From: Ciborinia camelliae
Taxonomy: Eukaryota > Ascomycota > Leotiomycetes > Helotiales > Sclerotiniaceae
Direction: 5' to 3'
Assembly (NCBI GenBank): GCA_025890175.1
Contig: JANPYM010000001.1
Location: 4,696,453 to 4,760,452 of the forward strand
DNA: 64,000 nucleotides
In this document: positions 23,568 to 34,737 of the stretch, one piece after another
How positions within the stretch are numbered: position 1 is the stretch's first letter
How the letters are laid out: every line of letters starts with the position of its first letter
Translations under genes and position numbers: made by a program
Notes under the pieces: model-generated
What the model saw: only the letters and a program-made list of their open reading frames with translations
Database searches by the model: none
What the model was told of the DNA's origin: nothing

Positions 23568-24377
23568 TCAAGCAAGCGTATACCCTACCCGACTCGTCCC
23601 CTTTGACCTCGTAATCTTCTTCACATTCGTCTTCCCACACCCCCTCGTACTATCCACATGCGTCCCCCCACAAGGGTACGTCTCGGCCCCCACAATCTTC
23701 ACCACGCGAAACTTCTCCTCGTTCGTCATCCCCATCGCTGCTCGATCGGGTATCAATCGCTCCATCCCGTTTTCAATAAAATCGGACTCATCCCACCAGT
23801 CGATTTCAACGGGCATATCTGCATCGATATATTCGTCGAGTTTTTGCTGGATAGGGGTTTTCCAAGTACTTTCTATGAGGCCGGCGAATTCACATGCTGC
23901 GGAGGACGGGAAATGCGAGGCTTTTGTCTCGTCGAAGTTGGGGACGGAGGAAGCGACGAGGTGGCGGACGGCAGCGCCGAGGACGTGGCCGGCGGTGTGG
24001 TAGCGCGAGTATAAGAGGCGCTTTTCTTGGTCGATTCTCTGAGTAATTTCTTGGGAGGGTTGGAATTGGGTAGGAGTGGAAAATAATCCGAAATGGAGGA
24101 CTTCTCCGTCGGTGGTAGCACTCATCCGTACCATTTGGACGGTAAATTCAACACCTTCCTCGTTTTCCATAACACCTTCATCTGAAGGTTGACCCCCACC
24201 TTGGGGGTGGAAGATAGTGGATTTGGTTGTGATGATATAGGAATCGTCTTTGGCGTCTTTGAAGAGTAACTTGTTTTCCTCGGGGAGGGCTGTGAGGGGG
24301 GTTATGGATGCGATTGTGGTTTTGAGGGTGGAGAGGTGGGAGTCATGATGGAAGGCTAGGTGAGTGCGTTGGGTCAT
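23568..24377 (-). CDS. AlaX-type alanyl-tRNA editing hydrolase
   Basis: A single exon gives 269 residues. The zinc-binding editing signature is complete: His127-x3-His131 in RYHTAGHVL, and Cys235-x3-His239 in PCGGTHV. The FHPQGGGQPSD loop (residues 56-66) is typical of the second-additional-domain family. Free-standing AlaX proteins hydrolyse Ser-tRNA(Ala) or Gly-tRNA(Ala) in trans, backing up AlaRS proofreading. Length and the presence of the N-terminal barrel fit an AlaX-M/II type. The ATG at 24377 is the first in frame. The middle of the gene is GC-rich compared with its surroundings. Confidence 0.93.
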   Translation of the reverse strand: MTQRTHLAFHHDSHLSTLKTTIASITPLTALPEENKLLFKDAKDDSYIITTKSTIFHPQGGGQPSDEGVMENEEGVEFTVQMVRMSATTDGEVLHFGLFSTPTQFQPSQEITQRIDQEKRLLYSRYHTAGHVLGAAVRHLVASSVPNFDETKASHFPSSAACEFAGLIESTWKTPIQQKLDEYIDADMPVEIDWWDESDFIENGMERLIPDRAAMGMTNEEKFRVVKIVGAETYPCGGTHVDSTRGCGKTNVKKITRSKGTSRVGYTLA

Positions 24378-27328
24378 GGTTGTTTGAGTTCGAGTGGGTT
24401 ATTGGAAAGTTTGAGGGGATATTGAGTCTGTGATCAACTCAATTGATTGACTGAAAAGGTGAGGAGATATCTAGAAAGTCCACTTGGCCCCAAGGATCTT
24501 AAGATTCTGTAGTAGATTCGATGGGTTGATGTTTTGTTTTAATATTGTGGAAATGGCTTAGGTTTCATGAAATCGCAACGTCATAAGGTTCTGATGGGTT
24601 ATGAAAAGGTTGAGCCGTAAGTGAAGTCTGCTATATATTAAGAGTCATATGTAGCTGGAGAACTTCGAAATTCCGAAGCTTCTAGATATAGTAAGTGGGA
24701 AGAGCAAGCTAGCCTAAGAAGGAAAGGGGTGGGGAGCACATGATTACCACGTGGCTTCCTGAAGATGACAACATTGAAATGACCACGCCCTTCCTGTGAC
24801 ATTGTTAGCGACCTAGAATTAGTCATTACAGTATCCCTTTCCATATCCGAACTTCATCGTCGTCCTATATTGATGCATGTATAATACTTCTTAGGATCCC
24901 AGCTTAAATTGATCATTCGATTCGATTCGATTCAACGAAAGGCCGCATGAATGATATGCCATAAGTACCTATACAACCTTTGATCAGTAATCGTCCCCGA
25001 TACCGAAAGCATGCACTCACGAGTTTTGCACAGTCAACCATGCTTGAATGTTCGTAGGATTTCATTGATATTGAACACGCTGTTTTCAAAGTTCAAACAG
25101 CTTTCAGTAATCAGCCACACCTACAGTCCCTGGATGTCACCGTCTCCAGCCTCAATCAGCAAAATAAGCCCCGGAAGAGAAATCAGCACAACAAAATAAG
25201 TGAATGATTTTGCTTCAAGGTTGCAGCTTGAGTTGAGATAACAGCATCACTGCAGGCGTGTAAGCAAACCACAAACTTATAATAACGTCATATCATCATG
25301 TTTCTGCAACACCCAATCCCTTTCGACGAATTCTTAAGAAGACTGAAACGGCAATTTTCCGAGTAAGGTTACGACGGGTATACATACCATAATGATCATT
25401 GCGTCCTCTGCCAGGGCCTCGATATCCGGAAAGAGATAGATTGAGTAGGGGGGTTATTACGACAACTAGCCAAATGCTCTTTTGATCCTTTGATGAGCAT
25501 TGAAATCAGTCATAATGGTGGATCTATTCGTGTTGTAATACGATAGGAAACTCCATGAGACGGTATCAATGCCTGCATTTCCAAATATACTCTTTTTTCC
25601 CGAGATGTCTTGCATATTGTAACGTTTCTCGATAGATGTCTGTCTAGATTCCAAATGCTATCATGCAAAACATTGGATCCCATGATCCGTAAGGCTGAAA
25701 AATACCTAAGTACCTCAGTAATGTACTATAGAGTAGCCAGTATAAGTAGATGGACGCGTACTACACATCTTGAAAGCATACAACCCAGAGCTTACAAATC
25801 CATCTAGATCTAATCTTTGGTGGATATATACATAAATGGGGGGAATGATATAGCGCCGAGAGATCTACTTCAATCAACTAATGAGAAGGAGAAGCGAAAA
25901 CGAAAGAAAATGTGAGAAATAGCTCCATATACAAAATAAGAAGCTGATGGATTGATGACAAAGATAGAAAATATGATACTTTTGATATTTTGCAGTAGAT
26001 TTGTTATTATTAGAGGTCTTTAGCAAAATTTCTTACGTTGCTATCTATTGCTAGCTATGCCTAATATAGTAGGTTACTTGCCTAATATAGTAAGGTGGAT
26101 ACCGAACTCTGATAAACTTTAAAAAAGAAGCTAAACCCTTTATAATTGCCGAAGTTGCTACGAAGTGGACGTAAGAAATGGAATTGATAAGTTATCAAGA
26201 GTGTTTCTTAAGTTTCTTACGTTGCTATCTCCTAAATAGGCAGGTTACTTTCCGAAAAGGGTTTAACTCAAAGCTTGGACTTTCGGTTAAAATTTAACCT
26301 TTTAAAAGCTATACCTATTTGAATCTAGTTTTGGCACTAGAGTTAGCTAGCTTAGAAAACCTAAGAAATTTTGCTAAATCCCTCTATTTCAAAGCATTAA
26401 AGTTCAGACTAAGGAAAGCCACTGCTGCTTAACCGGTTAACCTTACTTTACTTCGCTAACCTTACCCTAGGTAGAAATCAATTTTCCGCCCGCTGCATGT
26501 TTTCATCATCGCAAAACCCCAATAATTTCATCATTCTACTAATAAATCATTCCGAGGTTCACATATACACACACAAATGTTTGGATGTGATCACTAACCT
26601 TAACCAAGATATTTGAACATCTAGATGACTTGCATTGGCCTTCTCACCTATTTGTAATTGAGCTACGGCCTTTCCGTCTTAAAAATGGTCTTTTTTCGGT
26701 ATTGTAAAACCGACCGTTTGCTTCAAGCATCTAATAGATCCGGTATATCCTCTCTTCATCCGCATCGCCACCGATATATCACCGGCAGTCATCAATACCA
26801 TGAAAATGAGTGTATGATGCGCCACAAATAGTCTCGATATTGTATTTGCGGCTCCATTTCGCCGAACTTTCCACATTACGTTCCATATTCATCATGAGTT
26901 ATGCTACATATGAACCATTCAATTTCCTTGCAACTTTATTAATTTAGATCCAAAATCCCAAGTACGGGTATGGAAACCGCTGGAGGCAGCTAGCACTGGC
27001 AGTCAGCTAGATCCAACATCTCGGTACCCCCTTGTTAGGGAGAGTTCCGTAGGATTCCTCGATTCCTGTCTGATCCGCTTTAGGATTTTGCTCAAGTTCA
27101 GCTTTTTTATATGTCATGATGGAGTATATACTATTATCAAATATCTATCTTGGTGCATCTTATTCTTCAATGTCTATATAATTGAGAAGACATCCCCACC
27201 CAGTTCAATATTCATTACATCAAACATCAAAAGTTCTTTACAACATCACAATAATCTCTTCTAGCTTTCATCTACCTTCCAAGTTACCATTCTTCTATAT
27301 CTCATATCTTAGATTTCACTATTCAATC
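24378..27328. other. AT-rich gene-poor region
   Basis: No protein gene is supported. The main structure is the MITE-like element at 26013-26384. The rest is AT-rich unique-looking sequence with scattered short open frames lacking family features. Confidence 0.5.
26013..26384. mobile_element. MITE-like element with TA target duplication
   Basis: The ends form inverted repeats of about 25 bp: left GAGGTCTTTAGCAAAATTTC and, read inward from the right, GAGGGATTTAGCAAAATTTC, with the match continuing as TTA. A TA dinucleotide flanks each side (26011-26012 and 26385-26386), as expected for Tc1/mariner-type insertion. The 372-bp interior has no coding capacity and contains a direct repeat of TTCTTACGTTGCTATCT (26030-26046 and 26214-26230). 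This is the pattern of a non-autonomous Tc1/mariner MITE; the superfamily assignment rests only on the TA duplication. Confidence 0.6.
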
Positions 27329-28246
27329 ATGTCTCGCAATTCCAAATCTTCTCGTCATCAATCAAGGAGCACCGAGGGTAACCCCGAGGACATGGTCGAG
27401 CAAGTCAAAAGCATCATCACCTTACTAGACGAAGTTGTCTCCTCTCGATCCCACGAGTGTGAAACATATATTCCCTCTGCTCGCTCAGCTGTCACTGCTC
27501 TCGAGCACCTCCGCTTCTTTCGCGACCCAGCACGATTCGCCGAGCAAGTTTGGATCATCCAAGGCCTCCAGGACTTTGCTTTCTACGATGCAGACAATGG
27601 AAGTGTGAGAGATATAGCGGATTTTTGCCAGAATGCATGGTTGAGAGTATTGAGAAACTACCCAGAGAATGTTGATGTTTTGACTGGTAAGTTATCATGA
27701 GCTTCCACGACCTCAATTCCATGCAGCTGACGCAAATACAATATTAGGACTGGGTAGAAATTGGCTCCAGAGATCTCAAGTAACTCTAGCTCGCATTCAT
27801 TACGAAGAAGGAAATGATACCACAGGTACTTCCGACTTAGAATTCTACTTCTCGGAATACGATTCTGATGATTCCTCTTCTCTAGCATCACCCAATGACC
27901 CCCTTAGACAAGGACCCCTCTACGTTGAAGCTCGCGGCTATCTACAACCGGCTGTAGATTTCTTCACTCGAGCTATTCGAGCTGCTGATGCTCTCGGATC
28001 TACTACTGGTGATCTTTTAGCCTCGGTCAGTCTCAGTCCTCATGCATGTTCGAAAATTCTAGTCTAATAATCAAATAGGCGGCAGAGTCACATATGAGTT
28101 TGGGTAACGTCTCTGCATCGCCAGCAGATGAACACGCCTTTACTCAGGCGATTCGCTATTTACGTCGTGCCGAGGCAACCCAGGGGTATCAGTTGTCGAT
28201 TTATTTGCAACAATATCTTAATGATTATGGAAGATATGTTTCTTAA
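27329..28246 (+). CDS. Conserved helical (TPR-like) protein of unknown function
   Basis: Three exons (27329-27686, 27748-28025, 28079-28246) join in frame to 267 residues with 61- and 53-nt GT..AG introns. The protein is mainly helical. The N-terminus is Ser/Arg-rich, and the remainder contains repeat-like helices: ENVDVLTGLGRNWLQRSQVT, YVEARGYLQPAVDFFTRAI and AAESHMSLGNVS, ending in a well-formed IYLQQYLNDYGRYVS. The spacing of Leu/Ala and paired helices suggests a tetratricopeptide-type scaffold. I do not recognise a specific function. The clean splicing and coherent reading across three exons argue that it is a real gene. Confidence 0.8.
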
Positions 28247-29962
28247 CTCCTTTTATTTCTCTTTCTCTCATATCGCTTACGACATCAATAATCTCAGCCT
28301 GTACGGAATGACATGGGATTACATAGCATAGCATAGCATAGCGGCGGCGATTAGACATTGGGCAACCAGTTTTGGGTTTCAAGGCAGGTCGGTTCTGGGA
28401 TGGAATTTCTTATACGACCATTTGAACGACTATGAAGGTTAGATTTCTTTATCGGCAACTTTTCTTTTTCTTCTTTTTTATATCGTTCTTGTTTTTGTAC
28501 TTTCTCGAGGGATTTGGTCACCAAGTTCCTCTCTCTGTTAGTTTTCTCCGCCTGGGTAGACCGTAGAAGCTGCAACAGCAGGTCTGTCTTATTAGATATT
28601 TAGCATAACTAGAATAGCAAACGAATTTTTTGCTCACTCTCATATGGTCTTATTCTAATTCCAATTCATAATTGTCGGTACAATCATGTGATCGTACATA
28701 GGGGTCGTAGGAACTGACTCGCGTACGGATTAGTACCACAACGTGCTCTATATAAGAGATACACTTTAACATAGTATTATAGGAATCAAGAATGACCATA
28801 CACATATATAGCATGTACTTTACACTTTGAACCATCACCAGGTTGATACCAACAATAATATTAACGTCGGAGGAGAAGAGGTGAGTTCACGTGATATAAG
28901 AAAACGACTAGACGGCTGATTCCCGAGGTCCCCCTTGCTCTAATCCTTCCGAAGCTAAGAACTAGATGAATCCTACCGGTAACTAAAACAGGACTTGAGG
29001 GATCGCGTTTAAGCTTTGGGGTTTAAGCGCTTTGAATGGGCGGGTAGAATCCTCTGCATACTATAATTTCGCGGCTGCGATCTCCGATATATTGGTGAGA
29101 AATTTTGATATCTGGCTCAGGTGATGCTGGAGGTGAGGTAGGGGAGAGTAAATTGGTAATGGGTATATATCAGACTATATGTACAGAGAGGCTCAGGGGC
29201 AATTGCCTTCGAATTGAGGTTTAGAATGAATTTTTTTCTTTTTTTTCTCTGAGGTTGAAATTCCAAAACTTGAACAGTAACGTTAGATATTGAAATCTGG
29301 CAGGTGTGAAATCTAGACTCCGGTTGTAACAGTCTACCTAGGCCAAGGCCCACGCGGAGATAGCCATAAGCTGGAGATAGTATTAGCTACCGGTACTGGG
29401 CATGCAGTATCGATCAAAGGTACAGGGCTGTTGATGAGGTGAGCAATTTCTGCTTTAAGGGTCTGAAGGATTTGCTTGATATGATCATGAACTACCGGGG
29501 ACGACAGGGGTTTGTTCTGACTGCAGTTGTTGCATACATTGTCGTAATTTGAAACCTATTGTAAGATATGTGAAGCCAGATATGAGTTCGGCTACAGTTT
29601 CAAATGAGAAATGAGAAATTTCGTTGGGAACCCGATCTTTCTGAGATTATTCTCATCTCATCTCATCTTGAAACGCTGCCCAGGTGTGGTTGGTTGTGGC
29701 TGGTATCTCCAAACTGTGATGTGGCTGAGGTTCTGCGATCAATACTGCAGCCTACAAAATAAGGCTTCTACAACCACGCTTCAGAATTGGAACACCTGCA
29801 GCTCCAGCGCTCACGCCGTGGAGCATTTTGATAATCACTCCGCAACACCACATCCCGAGTCAACGCAACATAATCTCTAATTCCCCCTTTGGAACTTCGC
29901 AGATTTTCTGGTAGTATTTGTCACATCACACAACTACAGTAAACAGACACAAATTCGTCATC
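28247..29962. other. Intergenic
   Basis: No gene is seen. It contains a short AGCAT pentamer repeat (28322-28340) and otherwise AT-rich sequence upstream of the EMC6 gene. Confidence 0.5.
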
Positions 29963-30470
29963 ATGCTTACGGAACGAGAAATGCAAATAAGTCCGATTGT
30001 GCAGGAGTCTGTGATGCACAATACAAAGGTTCGTTGTTAAGTTTGTTAAGCTTGATACTTTCTGGGAGCTGCGCTGCGCTGCACTGAGCAAACCCAAAGC
30101 TTCAAAATCAACCTCATTATGATTGCAATCTTACTCACATACCCTCCCATTGCTTTACTAAAACAACTTAACTAATTACCATCTTGCATAGACCCTCGCA
30201 ACCCTTCACAATCTCACAGCTTCCCTCTTTGGTGTCGCCGCCGGTATCCTTGGTCTTGAATCATACCCCGGATTCCTCTTCTACATCTTCTTCACGCTAC
30301 TCACTAGTGCCCTCGTATACGTTTTTCGAATAGCTCCACATATGAGTAAAGATACGATGGGGAATCGATATTTTAGAGGGTCGTGGGAGTTTTGGACCGG
30401 AGGACTGGTGGAGGGGTTGAGTGGGTTCGTGTTGACTTGGACGTTGTTTTATGGGTTGGTCAGGGCGTGA
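29963..30470 (+). CDS. EMC6: ER membrane protein complex subunit 6
   Basis: Two exons (29963-30028, 30192-30470) join in phase 0 to 114 residues across a 163-nt intron (GTTCGT..TAG). The N-terminal part MLTEREMQISPIVQESVMHN is followed by three hydrophobic segments: SLFGVAAGILGLESYPGF, FFTLLTSALVYVF and a C-terminal GLVEGLSGFVLTWTLFYGL. This is the Rab5-interacting/EMC6 family (usual length 105-115). Emc6 is a core membrane subunit of the ER membrane complex, which inserts tail-anchored and multipass proteins. Because the first exon is only 22 codons and the second lacks a starting Met near its beginning, the gene is easy to miss by simple ORF finding. Confidence 0.93.
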
Positions 30471-33076
30471 TGAGTGGGAATTTGGAGAAGGTGGATGGGG
30501 GAGCTACTTATGGTATAGGCTGGAGCGCTGGATGGGCATAGAGAATATCTTGATCTGGCAGCATATGATTTTCAGAGATTAGTCGATCGGCCCATGTCCA
30601 ACCAATAATCATCCAAACGAACCTATAATAAAGAATGCGACGAAGGAAAGGATGGATGGGTGGATCACAAGCGCAAGCGCAAGCGAGAGGGATTGAGGCA
30701 ACAATTGGAAAAATAGATGTGGCAAGATGGGAAGGAATATGGGAGGAATTATGGAAGCTTACACTTGGTGGATTTAGACGCGGATGGATTTTCCATTATC
30801 GCGGTAGTTTTCAGCTGGCATGGCGCTGGGAGTTGAACGGGATGAAATGAGACATGCTTGATGCTTATATTTTGGAAGGGCGGTTATGTCTATGCGCTCA
30901 TATACAGCACTGTAGCATACAATGGAGTTGAGGAATACCAGATTTCATTTCACGGATATAAATTTGAGTTGTTCCCTTCTGCCATGTGACGATGAGGTGC
31001 GTATTTTTTTAATGGTAAGGGAGGAATTGTTTCATAATTTGTCTTTGGATGATGCTGTACAGTTTTTTTATTTCGTATACCCACCCCGTATGGACACTTG
31101 GTGGTTGATTTAAATCATGGTCCAGAAAAGTGCTGGATCGGATCAAGTTTATTACTCTGCACGTGTGGAGGCATGGTGAAATTATTCAATATCTATTGGT
31201 TTATGCCCACCCCACCTTGTTGAGCCTCGTTTGGGCCACTTGGATACTTGGTTATGGTAGAAGGACTTCGACTTCTATAGAGTTTTGCTTACAAAGAGTA
31301 TGTCGAGTGGCGATATGAATTTTCGAAGCTAGGTGCCAAATCCCAGCTTACGTACAGTTGCTGTGGAGAGATTTCTGGGGTTCGTGATCAAGCTAGGGCG
31401 TAGATCACTCTAGAAACAAAGTAGAAGGAGTCATTGTCAGACTAAGAGGTCGCGGAACCGCCGGAATAAAATTTCCGGAAAACCCCAATATACCAGCCGA
31501 GGATAGGGGAGGGTAGGGGGCACTTTGTAGGGGATATCATGACTCTTTGGGGAGATGAGTCACAGCATTGCCAGGAGGTGGTCTGTAGGGGGGGAACCCC
31601 ATAGATAGCCTAATTTTATTTACTATCTACCGATGAAATGTGTATAGCTAAGTAGCCAAGTGGCCAATCACAAGAAAGAGATGAACGTAAAAAAAACTAG
31701 GGCTAAGCTACACCATATGCCAACAACCCGGCAATCAAATCAAAGCAGGTTCTGGAGCCACCATACCACCACTCATTCTTTCCTCCCTCTCGATTACCAA
31801 ATTCCATCCCCACCATCATCACCATTTTCCTCTTCGCATCGCATCGCAACCCAAAGGCCACATATACAACGAAAAAAAAATCCTCTTGAGAAGGGTAGAC
31901 AAAAAATTATGAGATCAGTCCGAAGACCAATGACTCGCAAGCAAGCCATACCATCTAACACCCTTGAGCGAAAGATGGCCTCTCACTTCCTTCCTGTCAA
32001 AAGAGTTTTCATACAAAGAGAGTATCCATCGCCCCAAGAGGGGATTCATCACTTTGCAATGGGCAAGCCACACTGCTGCGGATCGACACTCTAAGGGTGA
32101 CTACAACTCTCATTCCGGAGAGGGGATTCATCACTCTGCAATGGGAAATCCACACTGCTGCGGATCAACGCCCTCCGGAGGTGATTCAACTCTCTTGATG
32201 GGAAGGTAAGGATAAAGAGAAAAGAAAAAAAAGAAGGAAAACTGGGGGAAAAGACAGCTATTTATAAGAAAAGATCTTGCGCTAATTTAGAGGATTTCTA
32301 TTTGGGCCGGTTTAGTCTGGTCACGAGGATAGTAGTCTATAGTCTAGTCAACTAGGCCAAAGGTCAAAACTTCGGTTATAGCTTGTTATTGAGTCAATAT
32401 TGGTTAGTATAGTATGTTATCGAGTTGCTATTGGCTCGGGGAACTTTGGAAAGTGAGGCTGCTGATGTTAAGGCGTCCTAGTATTGTAATTTTTCAATAG
32501 TACATCGACGCCGTTCTATCTTTACAATATTGAGGACACGTCGCGTATCATGAATGGGATACTAATGCATTTTCACGATCGCCATACCAAATAGAAAAAG
32601 CCGCTATACCAATTTAGAAAAAAGCATACATTCAATAAATCAAATCCGTATTCGAAGATCGGTAAGATGGTCGGTCCGCAGAGAGAATAAAATTTCGAGA
32701 CTTGATTGTAAAATCGCAATCGATGACTAGCAAATACCATTCTCTACATAGATGATTGCCGAGTATAATTAAGGGGGTTTTAGAATTTTGAGCTCGATTC
32801 ACATGTCAAAAAAAGCGACATAGGGAAATAACCGGGAATTAATCCAATTGGTGCGTTCTTGAATCAATGGCTACCTACGTCATTGGTTATTCATGACGCA
32901 CGGTCTCGTTAACTGCCAAAGAAACATTCATTCCACTTGCACATGTCAAAGTAGGTATCAAAAGCTCTTTTATACTTGAATCAAATACAATAAATGAACT
33001 CTTTAAACTCTCTCCTCCCATTCCTCTTCATCAATTGATTTCCTCTACTCTCATCAAGAAAGCTTTTATTGACAAG
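30471..33076. other. Intergenic with 82-bp tandem repeat
   Basis: No gene is firmly supported. The notable element is a two-copy repeat at 32037-32200, described separately. Poly-purine and GGGGTA-rich segments occur near 31500-31600. Confidence 0.5.
32037..32200. repeat. Two-copy ~82-bp tandem repeat encoding a Cys-Cys peptide
   Basis: Copies begin near 32037 and 32119. They share AGGGGATTCATCACT, then TGCAATGGG and CCACACTGCTGCGGATC. Each copy read forward gives GIHH(F/S)AMG(K/N)PHCCGST, but the 82-bp offset puts the two copies in different frames, so no single reading frame covers both. Confidence 0.75.
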
Positions 33077-34737
33077 ATGAATCCTTTGCTCTTTCTCTAC
33101 CAAATATGGCAATTGTTCCTTGCTAAACTCCTTTCTCCATCGCCTCCAGTCGAGGGCCAAAAGCTCAAAAGACCCAAAATCGCAATTATTGGTGCTGGAT
33201 TGACGGGTGTTTCCGCTGCATCTCATTGTGTCGGTCATGGATTTGATGTGCAAATATTTGAGGCTGGTCCCAGGAGTCAGTTGGGTGGAATTTGGAGTGT
33301 ATGTCTATCTACTCTTTTGCTAAACAACCTTTCATTGTTGGAATGCAATCCAGACCATTGAATACCCAGTTGTTGAAGATATTCATTGCTGCAGAAGCGG
33401 AAAAGGATTATAGATATACTAATATCATTTCTTGACAGAGAGTTAACAGTACATCTGGTCTACAAATCCATTCCTTAATGTATCGATTCCATCCCTCCGT
33501 GCAATGGAAAGGCGGCTATCCAAATCAACAACAAATCATCTCTCAAATCACCGAACTTTGGAAACGATATGGTCTGGAAGAGAGAACAAAGTTCGATACT
33601 AAAGTCGAGAAAGTGTACCAAGACGAGAAAGGAAGATGGATAATCAACAATCCATCAGAAGGACGATTTGAAGGTATCATTGCAGCGGTGGGTACTTGTG
33701 GAGATGCCAAAATACCACATATCCCTGGCATGGACAAATTTGAGGGAGAAATATATCACTCCAGTCATCTCACCGGGAAAGATGCCAAGGGAAAGAAAAT
33801 TATTGTTATTGGGGGTGGAGCAAGCGCAGTTGAGGCATTGGAATTCGCGACTCATGAAGAAGCAGCTTCAACAACGATTTTGGCTAGAAGTGACAAGTGG
33901 ATTATACCCCGAAATGCCATTGTGGATATATTACTCGCGTTGAATGTATTCGGACAGGAAACTTTCTTGAGTTGGATACCAGAAACTCTGCTCAGGAAAT
34001 TCTTCTATAGAGATCTGGAAGATTTAGCTCCTACAGACAAGGGAATTTTCACCGGTACGCCCATGGTCAATTCGGACGTCATGGATAAAATCCGCGAAGG
34101 AAAAGCAGAATGGTTACGAGGCGATATCAAAGGATTCACCGAAGATGGTATCAACTTCAACCTTCGAGCAAAAGGTGTTCCGCCTGGTGGCCCTGGACAA
34201 TCAAAGCTCGTAAAGGGCGACATTGTCGTAATGGCCACTGGGTTCGACCGTCCATCTCTCGATTTCCTTCCTTCCGATACCTTCCAAGATCCCTATTCAC
34301 CGCCAAACTGGTATCTCCAAACTTTCCCTCCCTCACATCCATCAGTCTGCTGCAACAACTGCACGTACGTCAACGCCATCGGCGCAGTAGGCAACTGGCA
34401 CATCGGCATCTACACGCGTATCCTCCTCATGTTTCTCTCGGATCCACTCACAAGACCCAATCCCTTCTGGATGGAACGCTGGATAGATATGACACGCTTC
34501 CTGAAAAAATTCAGTCCCGCTGGTGCATTTGACTTCTTTACATATTTGGAGTTGGTATGGTGGTTCGCGTTTTGTGTTGCAATCAATCCGTTTCGATGGA
34601 AGTGGGCTGTTTTTGTCTTCACGGGGATTGGAAGGGCATTACCGAGACGGGTCGTGGAGGCTGAAGATTCTTTGAGGGGGTCGTTGGGGTGGAGGAATGG
34701 TTACGGGCATAATTATGATAAGGGGGAGAGTTTTTGA
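33077..34737 (+). CDS. Flavin-containing monooxygenase-like protein
   Basis: Two exons (33077-33298, 33439-34737) join in phase 0 to 506 residues. The FAD-binding Rossmann motif GAGLTG is at residues 39-44. An FMO-type signature FEGEIYHSSHLTG lies at about 174-187, the NADPH-binding GGGASA at 199-204, and an ATGFDRP motif at about 340-346. The N-terminal ~18 residues and a segment near the C-terminus (LVWWFAFCVAIN..WAVFVFTGI) are hydrophobic, so membrane association is likely. Such enzymes use NADPH and O2 to oxygenate N- or S-containing or small carbonyl substrates; the substrate is unknown. The 140-nt intron sits between the first Rossmann motif and the rest. No biosynthetic neighbours are seen, which argues against a gene cluster. 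Confidence 0.92.

Noticed and set aside
31660..32094. 144-codon ORF before the 82-bp repeat
   Set aside because: Low-complexity His/Lys/Pro sequence with no conserved features; the repeat itself is reported instead.
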